Origin: Rhizobium gallicum bv. gallicum R602sp
GTDB lineage: Bacteria; Pseudomonadota; Alphaproteobacteria; Rhizobiales; Rhizobiaceae
Reading direction: 5' to 3'
Assembly: GCF_000816845.1 (NCBI RefSeq)
Contig: NZ_CP006877.1
Span: 1,927,501 to 1,991,500, forward strand
DNA: 64,000 nucleotides
The position numbers and the translations under genes were made by a program. This document shows positions 1 through 7,500 of the stretch, one piece after another. Position 1 is the stretch's first letter; each line of letters starts with the position of its first letter. A model generated the notes under the pieces. The model was given only the letters and a program-made list of their open reading frames with translations. It searched no databases and was not told the DNA's origin.

Positions 1-207
1 GTGGATGTCCATGGCGACGAGCGACGAGACCAACTGTTCAAGGGCGAGTCGGACCTGCTCGGGGTCGTCCGCCGCGCTGAGGCTCAGGTGACCGGATCCA
101 ACAAGCATGTCGACGACGGCGGCCTCATCGGCCTCGATGCGGAAGACGGCGCGCCCGGACGCTCGCCGCCGCCTCCACCGCCGGGATCGTTCACGGCTTG
201 GGCTCAT
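1..207 (-). CDS. Partial hypothetical protein of the integrative element
   Basis: Reading leftward from an ATG at 207, an open frame of 69 codons runs off the window edge. It overlaps the end of the preceding gene by 17 bp. After an arginine-rich start (residues 4-15) the sequence turns into a normal-looking mix (RAVFRIEADEAAVVDML, then an acidic/leucine-rich helix ending LVSSLVAMDIH). I do not recognise the family. Overlap with the upstream gene and shared direction suggest it belongs to the same early operon. The start codon is uncertain because the arginine-rich N-terminus could be untranslated. Confidence 0.5.
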   Translation of the reverse strand, partial: MSPSRERSRRWRRRRASGRAVFRIEADEAAVVDMLVGSGHLSLSAADDPEQVRLALEQLVSSLVAMDIH

Positions 208-796
208 GGGGCCGCCTCCGTTCCGAGGCCGAAGAAAGGTTCTTTGTGACGGCCTCTTTCGCCTTCAGCGCCCGTCGCAAGGCATCGGTGATTTCAATCT
301 GCTCTTCCGAATAATCCGGGATCTGCCTCGGCGGCTTCGGCGGCGCTTTCGCTCTTGTCGACTCCGGATGGTTCACCTCCCGCCACGCGCGATATTGGCG
401 ATGAAGTTCACGGATACGCGCCCGAGCCGCCTCATCCAGCCGTGGCGATCCCTCTATTTCGCGCGGCCATGCGTAGCGTTTTGCCTCCGCTCGCGCCCGT
501 CGCTCGCGCTCTAAGAACGGCTCCATCACGTGGTCAATCTGGCCGCGCAATTCCGACGGCGACGGCATGAAGCCGTGGCCCAGGGCATTTTGATTGATCC
601 GGCGTTCCGCCTCGAACAGCGCATATTGGCTAACTTTTTCCATCGCCTGCATATAGGCGGGCTTCACGAGCCGGAAATCGCTCGGCGCGCGGCACGGGTA
701 AGTCGCGAGCAGCCGGGTGAGCACAGTTAATTTTTCACTGTCGGACGCCGGGCGGTAGATATCCGGCTGGATCGTCGGCAGGTTCGACGCCGTCAT
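191..796 (-). CDS. Hypothetical element protein, 201 aa
   Basis: The start at 796 is supported by a strong AAGGAGG site six to seven bases upstream on the minus strand. The product is charged and largely helical with no membrane segment. A central PSPSELRGQIDHVMEP stretch and an arginine-rich middle (residues 90-130) are followed by a proline/lysine-rich linker. I do not recognise a domain. It follows the helix-turn-helix gene with an unusually long 62-bp overlap (735-796). That position, directly behind a replication-initiator-like gene, would fit a helicase loader or another replication accessory protein of a phage-like module, but nothing in the sequence proves this. Confidence 0.65.
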   Translation of the reverse strand: MTASNLPTIQPDIYRPASDSEKLTVLTRLLATYPCRAPSDFRLVKPAYMQAMEKVSQYALFEAERRINQNALGHGFMPSPSELRGQIDHVMEPFLERERRARAEAKRYAWPREIEGSPRLDEAARARIRELHRQYRAWREVNHPESTRAKAPPKPPRQIPDYSEEQIEITDALRRALKAKEAVTKNLSSASERRRPHEPKP

Positions 797-1556
797 CGGA
801 AAGTCCTCCTTGATGTTCTCTCACGAACGCTTGGCGGGCATCTTCGTAAGCTTGGTCGGCAATGTGGGGTGGGCGGCCTTGCTGGCGATCCGGCCCGTTG
901 GGGCGGCTCGCGAAATCCGGCACGCGGCGAATCCAGTTGCGCCACGCGGCATTCCAGTCGCGCATTGGCTTTCCGTTGCCGCGGTAGTGGTCGAGAAAGA
1001 GGGCAGCCTGTCGCTGGGCCTCAGCCTGTTCCATGCCAGCGGCATGAGCGACTCGCAAATCCGGTTTGAAATCCTCAGGAAGGGGGTGGGCTCGCGGAGC
1101 GCGTTTCGTGCTCTCTCGATTCAACGTGTTCCTTCCAACGTGTTCATCTATAGAGGCGCCGGAAGCTGTCTTCCGGAAGTCCTGCGCCAAATTTCCTGTG
1201 GTCGTATCGTTCACCGGATTTGTGGTGCCGGTGGTCGCATCGATTACCGGAACTCTAGTGCCGGTGGTCGCGTCCCGAAAACGATAAAAATTCGATTTGC
1301 CCCGGCCCTTTGGGAGCGCCCGTTCTTCGATTTCGAGCCAATCGCAAGCGCGGAGATTGGCGAGCGCGTTCCGGACCGTGCGATCCGTCACATCAACATC
1401 GGCGGCGATTGTTTCTTGCCTCGGAAAGCAATTGCCGCTTTCCGCGTCCATGTAGGAAAACAGGCGATAAGCCACCCGGAAATCGGTCGCCGTCAGGCGG
1501 TGGTCAGCCGACATGCGGTCGAGCAAGTCCAGCTTCCAAGCGGCGAAGGCTTTCAT
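735..1556 (-). CDS. Helix-turn-helix, replication-initiator-like protein
   Basis: The 273-residue product begins with a winged-helix-like domain (about residues 1-95). A recognition-helix-like segment, RQETIAADVDVTDRTVRNAL, resembles the MarR/GntR-type fold used in plasmid and phage replication proteins. A low-complexity threonine-rich repeat (TTGT recurs three times, about residues 96-120) links it to a C-terminal part with a DLRVAHAAG...HYRGNGKPMRDWNAAWRNW motif. Such a C-terminal motif is common in phage DnaD/replication-type proteins of rhizobial prophages. The likely role is DNA binding in replication or control of the integrated element. The ATG overlaps the next upstream gene by 4 bp (1553-1556), so the genes are probably co-translated. 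Confidence 0.7.
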   Translation of the reverse strand: MKAFAAWKLDLLDRMSADHRLTATDFRVAYRLFSYMDAESGNCFPRQETIAADVDVTDRTVRNALANLRACDWLEIEERALPKGRGKSNFYRFRDATTGTRVPVIDATTGTTNPVNDTTTGNLAQDFRKTASGASIDEHVGRNTLNRESTKRAPRAHPLPEDFKPDLRVAHAAGMEQAEAQRQAALFLDHYRGNGKPMRDWNAAWRNWIRRVPDFASRPNGPDRQQGRPPHIADQAYEDARQAFVREHQGGLSDDGVEPADDPAGYLPPGVRQ

Positions 1557-1786
1557 GGCGACCCCCCGCCGCTGCGGGCGATCAGCGTCGCAAACGCCTC
1601 GTGGGCTGTGTGGTTTGCTTCAGCGGTCATTGTAAGCGGTTTCCCTCTGGAAGCCGCCGCGAGCTTGCACGTGAGACTAGATGGGACTATTTTTGGCACT
1701 TCCGATGCCTGCAAGTCCTGTCCGAGCCGCCGCGTTCTTCGCGGCGGTTTCATTTTTTTGGAAGCAGCAGCGTCGAGCGTAGCCAT
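1553..1786 (-). CDS. Small hypothetical protein, 77 aa
   Basis: This short open frame sits between the excisionase-like gene (37-bp overlap) and the helix-turn-helix gene (ATGA-type overlap). It is basic at the N-terminus (KKMKPPRRTRRLG) and ends with a helical segment, NHTAHEAFATLIARSGG. I do not recognise the family. The nested overlaps on both sides argue that it is translated, but coding character is weak. Translation could also begin at the internal ATG of the MTAEANHTAHEAF segment, giving a 27-residue peptide. Confidence 0.4.
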   Translation of the reverse strand: MATLDAAASKKMKPPRRTRRLGQDLQASEVPKIVPSSLTCKLAAASRGKPLTMTAEANHTAHEAFATLIARSGGGSP

Positions 1787-1944
1787 TCGGTCGGGACACG
1801 CTTCAGGCGACCGAACTGCAGGACCAAAATTTCGCCTCTTCCCGCCGCCTGGTAACTCGCGTTGCGCGACAACCCAAGTGCCTTGCCGGCGTTGGGAATT
1901 GAGGTAGTCGGGTGCCTCAGGATTTCTTCAAGCCACTCAGCCAT
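1750..1944 (-). CDS. AlpA/excisionase-like DNA-binding protein
   Basis: The 64-residue protein has the short helix-turn-helix layout of AlpA/Xis-type or MerR-like recombination directionality factors. A segment PNAGKALGLSRNASYQAAGR is followed by a beta-wing-like ILVLQFGRLKRVPTEWL. A clear AGGAGGA site precedes the ATG at 1944. It is the first gene of the leftward operon and faces the recombinase operon across a shared control region. Family knowledge suggests a repressor, activator or excision factor for the element. Which of these it is cannot be read from the sequence. Confidence 0.65.
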   Translation of the reverse strand: MAEWLEEILRHPTTSIPNAGKALGLSRNASYQAAGRGEILVLQFGRLKRVPTEWLRSTLLLPKK

Positions 1945-1956
1945 TCCTGTCCTCCT

Positions 1957-2034
1957 ATGCGTTACCTGTTACGCATAAAGCAAACTAGATGAGACGTGCC
2001 TTGACGTCAAGGGATCTGCGTAATATGTTACGCA
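1957..2034. promoter_or_regulatory. Divergent control region with two repeated operators
   Basis: Two copies of an imperfect inverted repeat flank the divergent start region: atgcgttacctgttacgcat (1957-1976) and tgcgtaatatgttacgca (2017-2034). Half-sites are TGCGTWAY/GTTACGCA, with eight of nine positions matching in each. Between them lies a perfect 12-bp palindrome, cttgacgtcaag (2000-2011), which supplies a TTGACG -35-like hexamer on each strand. Rightward, TTGACG at 2001 is 17 bp from TATGTT (2024), which lies inside the second operator. Leftward, it is about 17 bp from a TAGTTT-like -10. A regulator bound here could shut both promoters. Confidence 0.6.
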
Positions 2035-2043
2035 CCAGACAGA

Positions 2044-2547
2044 ATGGGATGTGAAGGGATGACAAAGAAGCCAACCGAAGCGGTAAAGCGCCATCCGCTC
2101 AATGTGCGCACGACGAAGGAAATGCGGGAGCGGATCGAGGCGGCAGCCGCCGCAAGCGGGCGATCGATGGTGCAGGAAGTAGAGTTCCGTCTAGAGCGCT
2201 CGTTTGACCTGGAAAAGGTAATCGAGGACGCCATGGGCGGCCCGCAGATGCGCCAGAAGGTCACTCTGATGATCGCGGCCTTTGGTCACAACGGCGGCAT
2301 GATGGCGCACGCGCTCGGCCATCCCGAATGGACTGCCACCGAGTGGATGCGGGAACCGCAATGCTATCGCGCGGCTGTCTTCGGCGTCTTTGAAGCGCTC
2401 CTCGTCGCGCAGCCAAAAGCGGGATGGGAAAAGGATGAGGTGTATCTCGCAATCGAATCCCTGAAAGGCCGCGTGGCCAGCCATCTTGCGAACGCTGGCC
2501 TACTCAAGTTTGAAAACGAGGACGAAGAGAAGGAACCGACCACATGA
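2044..2547 (+). CDS. Ribbon-helix-helix (Arc/MetJ-type) regulator
   Basis: The N-terminus (about residues 14-50) matches the Arc-like ribbon-helix-helix pattern: a short strand HPLNVRTTKEMRERIEAAAA followed by a second helix SGRSMVQEVEFRLERSF. A 110-residue helical C-terminal domain of unknown function follows. The gene starts inside the divergent control region and overlaps the recombinase start by 4 bp (ATGA at 2544-2547), so the two are coupled. It is the natural candidate for binding the paired operators just upstream and autoregulating the recombinase. Two starts are possible, 2044 and 2059. Neither has an ideal ribosome site, though GGGA at 2047 suits 2059. Confidence 0.75.
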   Translation: MGCEGMTKKPTEAVKRHPLNVRTTKEMRERIEAAAAASGRSMVQEVEFRLERSFDLEKVIEDAMGGPQMRQKVTLMIAAFGHNGGMMAHALGHPEWTATEWMREPQCYRAAVFGVFEALLVAQPKAGWEKDEVYLAIESLKGRVASHLANAGLLKFENEDEEKEPTT

Positions 2548-3698
2548 AAGGTCATATCCGCGAAAGGTCGCCTGGAAAGTGGGCCATCGTAATCGATCTC
2601 CCTGATCCTGAGACAGGGAAGCGGCGGCGAAAATGGCACAGCGTTCACGGGACGAAGCGCCAAGCCGAGACCGAATGCGCACGCCTGATAGCCGAACTGG
2701 ACGGCGGAAACTATATCGAACCCGCCAAGACAACTGTGCGAGAGTATTTTGTCGAATGGCTTAAGCTTGAGAAAGCGAACGTTTCGCCTAAGACACATCA
2801 GCGCTACGAAGAACTGCTTTTGAAGAACGTGGCGCCCGTCCTCGGCTCGATCACGCTGAACAAGCTCACCGCGGCGAAGATTGATGCCGCCTGGGGCCAA
2901 TTGCTTGAGAGCGGCAGACGTGACGGAAAGGGAGGCTTGTCACCTCGCACCGTCCATCACTGCCGGCGGGTAATGCTCACGGCGATGGACCAAGCGATGA
3001 AGTGGGATCTGCTGAAGAAGAACCCTGTCGCATTGACGAGGCCGCCGAAGGTCGAACGCCAGAAGATGGAGGCCTACACAGCGCCGCAGACGGCCGTCAT
3101 GCTCGATGACCTGCGCAAAAGCCGAGTATTTGTGCCGGCGCTCCTGGCGGCGCTCTGTGGGCTCAGGAGAGGTGAAATCCTTGCGCTGCGCTGGCGAGAT
3201 GTCGATTTGGCGAATGCCGTCCTTGCGGTCAGGGAGAGCGCTGAGCAGGTTGGAACGGAAGTCAGGTACAAAGAGACCAAATCAGGCAAGGCGCGCACTG
3301 TTGCGCTGTCGTCGACCGTTTTGGAGGAATTGAAGCGTCACCGGCTCGCCCAGGCGGAAGAGCAGCTAAAGCTCGGTATGCGACCGAGGGATGATTCGTT
3401 CGTGGTGGCACAGGTCGACGGCAAGCCCCTGAAGCCCGTTTCGCTGACCCACGAATGGACGAGGCTGCTTGCGAAAACCTCCCTGCCCCGCATTCGCTTT
3501 CATGATCTCCGGCACTCGCATGCGACGCAGCTTCTTGCGGCCGGCGTTCATCCGAAGATCGCCAGTGAAAGGCTGGGCCATTCGACGGTTGGCATCACCC
3601 TTGATCTTTATTCGCATGTCATGCCGGGAATGCAGGCAAATGCTGCAGAGCAAGTTGACGCCGCAATCAAAGCTGCTAAAAAGCCAGCCGTCGAGTGA
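2544..3698 (+). CDS. Tyrosine recombinase (phage-type integrase)
   Basis: The 384-residue product has the three-part layout of phage integrases. There is an N-terminal arm-binding-like domain (residues 1-60, rich in charged and aromatic residues), a SAM-like core-binding domain (about 65-165, with VSPKTHQRYEELL), and a catalytic domain. The active-site set is visible: Arg in CGLRRGEILALRW, the HDLRHSHATQLL box, the LGHS box, and the nucleophile Tyr at about residue 356 (LDLYSH). It would integrate and excise the element, with the neighbouring tRNA-Ser as the likely attachment locus. It is translationally coupled to the ribbon-helix-helix gene. Length and motifs look intact, so it is probably active. 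Confidence 0.95.
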   Translation: MKGHIRERSPGKWAIVIDLPDPETGKRRRKWHSVHGTKRQAETECARLIAELDGGNYIEPAKTTVREYFVEWLKLEKANVSPKTHQRYEELLLKNVAPVLGSITLNKLTAAKIDAAWGQLLESGRRDGKGGLSPRTVHHCRRVMLTAMDQAMKWDLLKKNPVALTRPPKVERQKMEAYTAPQTAVMLDDLRKSRVFVPALLAALCGLRRGEILALRWRDVDLANAVLAVRESAEQVGTEVRYKETKSGKARTVALSSTVLEELKRHRLAQAEEQLKLGMRPRDDSFVVAQVDGKPLKPVSLTHEWTRLLAKTSLPRIRFHDLRHSHATQLLAAGVHPKIASERLGHSTVGITLDLYSHVMPGMQANAAEQVDAAIKAAKKPAVE

Positions 3699-3775
3699 TT
3701 GGGTAGCAAACCGGTAGCAACGGCCGGTTTCGGGAATTCAACAGAATGTAGAATTCTAAACCTTTTCAAATAGAT

Positions 3776-3865
3776 GGAAGAGTGTCCGAGTGGTTTAAGG
3801 AACCGGTCTTGAAAACCGGCGTGCGGGAAACCGTACCGTGGGTTCGAATCCCACCTCTTCCGCCA
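3776..3865 (+). tRNA. tRNA-Ser (UGA anticodon)
   Basis: The sequence folds as a class II tRNA. The acceptor stem pairs ggaagag with ctcttcc, followed by discriminator G and an encoded CCA (3863-3865). The D arm begins tgtccgagtggtttaagg. The anticodon stem accgg/ccggt holds the loop cttgaaa with anticodon TGA. A long variable arm follows, and the T arm carries ggttcgaatccc. Long variable arm plus UGA identify serine. The gene is complete and intact although an integrase lies directly upstream. Confidence 0.97.
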
Positions 3866-4498
3866 TATCTCCAGTAACTCATTGGTTTTTCAGGTTAATT
3901 GGACTAAATTATTATTGTTATAGCAGATTTTATAATTCATCCCGAAAGTTCGAAATATGCGGCCCCGCGTTGATAGAGCGAACCGTCGGTATTCCAGCCA
4001 CGTCGAAAGAGATCAATCTGCTTTCACAAATCTATGCGTTCAAGTTCATGTTTGTAGCAGGCCTGGATGTCGCTTTAATGGGGTATCCCTATGGATATAG
4101 CACCATGGGCGATGAAACTCCGCCCGGTCTTTCTTAAACGCTCGATTGCTTCAAATCGAAGTCCGAAAACTACGCTCTTGGATCGGGGGTTCGGGGTGCG
4201 TCCCTATGCGGTCGACCAGGAAAGGGCCGAATGCCTGTGGCGCGCGAGCGCGACGCTGACTGGTTTAGACATCGCAAGAATTTGAGACACGATGCTTGCC
4301 CCTTTGACATGTTCGAGCCAAAGAACGTAAGATTGCTGCAAAAATATATGGACGCCTTCCTGCGTCAGGATCATCAATTACTTCAGGGATCGAGTAATTA
4401 TTCGGTCGTCAGCAAGTTGACACTGGAAAACTCGCCCTTGCTTCGCAGCATTACCTCATATTCTGGACCGACAATTCTCCGTTATCAGGGAAGGATAG
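3866..4498. other. Non-coding, AT-richer stretch after the tRNA
   Basis: About 630 bp with lower GC than the neighbourhood, especially 3890-3960 and 4340-4490. Open frames here are short, without ribosome sites or recognisable protein sequence. No terminator hairpin or repeat stands out. It may contain decayed sequence from an earlier insertion and the promoter of the regulator that starts at 4499. Confidence 0.5.
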
Positions 4499-7360
4499 AT
4501 GCAAGGGCAAGCTTCAGCACAGGCAACGGCTGCGGCCGATGTAGTGACCACGTTCGGTGCATTCTTCCTCTACCCAGGGCGACATCTTCTGCTCAAAGGC
4601 GATGAGCCTGTCACAATCGGCTCCCGAGCGCTCGACCTCCTCATCGCGTTGACGGAGCGAGCGGGCGAACTTGTGACGAAGGATGAATTGATCGCGCGGG
4701 CCTGGCCAAACGCCATAGTCGAGGAGTCGAACCTCCGAGCGCAAATCGCCTTGCTTCGAAGGGTGCTCGGCGACGACCAGGCCGCTGCGCGCTTCATCGC
4801 CGCCGTCCCATCGAGAGGCTATCGGTTCATCGCTCCACTCTCTCATTCCCAAGTCGAGAAAAGGGCCGACGCGACAGCCGCGCCGAACAATCTCCCAAGG
4901 CAGCTTACACGCCCGATCGGACGTGACGAAGCCATCAAGGTCGTGGAAGGCCGATTTCAACGATTTCGTCTGGTCACCATCGTTGGACCGGGCGGCATCG
5001 GAAAGACGACCGTTGCCATCAGTGTGGCAGAACAAATGTTGTCATCGTACGAGCATGGCCTATGCTTTTTGGACCTAGCGCCGCTTACGAATTCTCAGCT
5101 CCTGCCTTCAATCCTGGCTTCGGAGCTTCGGCTTCCGGAGACATCGGGTGATCCGACCGCGAGCCTTATCCCATACCTCCGTGAAAAGCGTCTTCTGCTC
5201 GTGCTTGACAGCTGCGAACTCGTCCTTGACGCAACGGCCCGCCTCGCGGAGACCCTGCTCCGGGAAGCGCCCCAGATCAATATACTCGCCACCAGCCGCG
5301 AAGCGCTGCGGGTGGAAGGCGAAAGCGTGTATAGGCTCCCGCCTCTCGAAATGCCGCCGCTGGCAGCGGGTCTGACGGCCGCAGACGCATTGGAGTTTCC
5401 CGCGATCCGCTTGTTCGTCGAACGGGCGACCTCGTCCGGGAGCGAATACAGGTTTGACGACGACGAAGCGCCCCTCGTCACGCACATATGCCGACAGCTC
5501 GATGGGATCGCCCTCGCGATCGAGCTCGCCGCCGGACGGGTAGAAGCATTCGGCACGCGTGGGATCGCGGAACTTCTGAATGATCATCTGCGGTTGCTGA
5601 CTGGCGGACGCCGCACAGCTCTTCCTCGCCACCAAACGTTGGCTGCGATGATCGACTGGAGCTACGAAGCACTTCCGGAAGGGGAGCAGACGGTTTTGCG
5701 TCGACTCGCCATATTCGCGGGTGACTTTGGGCGGGAAGCGGCAGATGCCCTTGCAGAGGACATCGAGTGCGATGTTTCCACCCAGCTGGCACACCTGGTC
5801 GCCAAATCCCTCGTGGCGGCCGACGCTCGCGGCAAGGTCGCACGATACCGCGTACTCGATACGACTCGGTCGTACGTCTTGCACAAATTACGGCAGAAAG
5901 GTGAGTTCGATGGCGTTATGCGACGCCTTGCGAACTATCTGTGCGATGCTCTCAAGCGTTCGCATGAGGAAGTCGAAGCCCTCTCGAGCGACGAATGGTT
6001 GTTAAGGTATGGCCCTCACATCAACAACGTTCGCTTCGTTCTGGAATGGGCCTACGCAGATGGTGACGACGTTGAGATCGGGTCAGCAGTAACGGTTGCC
6101 GCCATCCCCGTCTGGTATCAGCTCTCTCTGGTCGACGAGTGTCTAACGAGCGTCCGACGCGCGCTGCTCGGCATCGCCCCGGGAGAGCGAAGAGACGAGC
6201 AGGCTCGTCAAATCATGCAGCTCTACAGAGCGCTCGGGCTCTCGCAGGCTTTCAAGGTCGGCTTCGCGCCACAGGCTCCGGCCGCGTTCGCCAAGGCGTT
6301 GGAGATATCGGAACAACTGGGCGACGTAGACGCCCAGGCGGAGGCTCTTTGGGGCTTGTGGTTCGCACAGGTGGGCATGGGTGAATATAGAGCATCGCTT
6401 GGAAATGCAGAACGGTTCTTGGCACTCGCTCAAACCGGCCTTGATCGATTCATCGGCGACCGCATGCTCAGCATGACGCTTTTCTGCATGGGGGATTTCC
6501 GAAGTGCCCGTCGTCACGCCGATCTTATGCTGGCCCATGATGTCTCAGCTGAAACCGCCTCCGCGACTTCGGTGCGCTTCAGGTTCGGTCAATCGGTGTC
6601 GGCGCGAATCCAACCCGCCCAGCTCCTGTGGTTGCAAGGCTTCCCGAACCAGGCAATCTGGGCGGTCGAGGCCGCCGTCGAGGCCGCGCGTGTCTCCGGC
6701 CACGCGATCTCATTGTGTGAAGCGTTGGCGCGGTGGTCATGTCCGGTTCTTGTCCATATCGGCGAACTGGCGGCAGCGGATTCGGCGATCACCGAGCTTC
6801 TCGACTTGGCGAAAGTAAACGCCCTCGGCCCATGGGAGGTTTTTGGTCGCTGCTGGAAGGCGGCGCTGCTGATCCAGCGAGGCCTTTCCGAGAGCGGCGT
6901 TCCTCTTCTCCGCAATGGGTTGGCGGAACTGCGCCAGGTCAAGCTCTTCACTCTCTACAATGTAAGATTTCTCGGTTTCCTTGCCGACGGCTTGTCTTCT
7001 CTTGGACAACACGCTGAGGCGCTGGCGCTGGTGGAGGAGGCGATCAGGGCAAGCGTAGAGAAGGAGGAACTCTGGTGCATCGCGGAACTCTACCGTTTGA
7101 ATGGAGAGATTCTGCGGCGCGGTGGCGGCGGCATGGAGAGGGCCGAGCAATGCTTTCTCCAATCCATCGACCTGGCGCGCCGGCAGGACGCGTTGTCATG
7201 GGAGCTCAGGGCGATCATAAGTCTAGTGCATCTGACGCGTGATCGGGGCGACCCAGCCCACGCGCGTCTGCTACTGGCCGCAGTCTATGACCGGTTCACC
7301 GAAGGTTTCGACACGGCCGACATGAGGGCAGCCGAGGCCTTGTTGGCCGGGACCTCCTGA
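4499..7360 (+). CDS. Winged-helix / STAND ATPase / TPR transcriptional regulator
   Basis: A 953-residue multidomain protein. Residues about 16-115 form an OmpR/CadC-type winged helix (ALDLLIALTERAGELVTKDELI, ending in the typical VPSRGYRFI). Residues 140-430 form an NB-ARC/STAND-type NTPase, with Walker A GPGGIGKT at 163-170 and Walker B LLLVLD near 232-237. An ATSREALRVEGE sensor-like motif and a QLDGIALAIELAAGR motif also fit AfsR/MalT-like regulators. The remaining 500 residues are helical with TPR-like repeats. The usual family role is signal-gated transcription activation: a ligand releases the ATPase switch, which oligomerises on DNA. A GGAAGGA site precedes the ATG. The four enzyme genes downstream in the same direction are the likely targets (inference). 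The frame is intact. Confidence 0.9.
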   Translation: MQGQASAQATAAADVVTTFGAFFLYPGRHLLLKGDEPVTIGSRALDLLIALTERAGELVTKDELIARAWPNAIVEESNLRAQIALLRRVLGDDQAAARFIAAVPSRGYRFIAPLSHSQVEKRADATAAPNNLPRQLTRPIGRDEAIKVVEGRFQRFRLVTIVGPGGIGKTTVAISVAEQMLSSYEHGLCFLDLAPLTNSQLLPSILASELRLPETSGDPTASLIPYLREKRLLLVLDSCELVLDATARLAETLLREAPQINILATSREALRVEGESVYRLPPLEMPPLAAGLTAADALEFPAIRLFVERATSSGSEYRFDDDEAPLVTHICRQLDGIALAIELAAGRVEAFGTRGIAELLNDHLRLLTGGRRTALPRHQTLAAMIDWSYEALPEGEQTVLRRLAIFAGDFGREAADALAEDIECDVSTQLAHLVAKSLVAADARGKVARYRVLDTTRSYVLHKLRQKGEFDGVMRRLANYLCDALKRSHEEVEALSSDEWLLRYGPHINNVRFVLEWAYADGDDVEIGSAVTVAAIPVWYQLSLVDECLTSVRRALLGIAPGERRDEQARQIMQLYRALGLSQAFKVGFAPQAPAAFAKALEISEQLGDVDAQAEALWGLWFAQVGMGEYRASLGNAERFLALAQTGLDRFIGDRMLSMTLFCMGDFRSARRHADLMLAHDVSAETASATSVRFRFGQSVSARIQPAQLLWLQGFPNQAIWAVEAAVEAARVSGHAISLCEALARWSCPVLVHIGELAAADSAITELLDLAKVNALGPWEVFGRCWKAALLIQRGLSESGVPLLRNGLAELRQVKLFTLYNVRFLGFLADGLSSLGQHAEALALVEEAIRASVEKEELWCIAELYRLNGEILRRGGGGMERAEQCFLQSIDLARRQDALSWELRAIISLVHLTRDRGDPAHARLLLAAVYDRFTEGFDTADMRAAEALLAGTS

Positions 7361-7500
7361 CCTTCGCCTGCCGCCCCTGCGCGGTCAATCAGGTCGTCCA
7401 TCACAAGATTTCACGACGATTCACTGGCTTGTGGCCACCCCGTTCTGCCATCCTTTGCCTGTCGCCGGATAATCGTTGACGCCGCAAAAAGGGTAGGCAG

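Larger units (their letters stand above)
1..3775. mobile_element. Right end of an integrative element next to tRNA-Ser
   Basis: The first 3.7 kb has the layout of an integrated phage or genomic island end. There is a leftward set of overlapping small genes with a helix-turn-helix protein, an excisionase-like protein, a divergent control region with repeated operators, and a rightward ribbon-helix-helix gene translationally coupled to a tyrosine recombinase. The recombinase stops about 80 bp before an intact tRNA-Ser. The left end lies outside the window, so size and type (prophage, ICE or island) are unknown. The exact right boundary was not determined because no second attachment copy is visible. 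The element lies on the 5' side of the tRNA, which is less usual than 3'-end insertion. Confidence 0.7.

Noticed and set aside
1..249. Rightward open frame of 82 codons at the left edge
   Set aside because: It is proline/arginine-rich and antisense to a leftward frame with better protein character that overlaps the preceding gene as an operon member.
810..1907. Long rightward open frame of 365 codons opposite the element genes
   Set aside because: It has no ribosome site or family features and lies entirely antisense to four leftward genes with good starts and overlaps; it is a GC-rich shadow frame.
3838..4137. Possible small gene starting in the tRNA-Ser
   Set aside because: It begins inside the tRNA, lacks a ribosome site and has no recognisable sequence.
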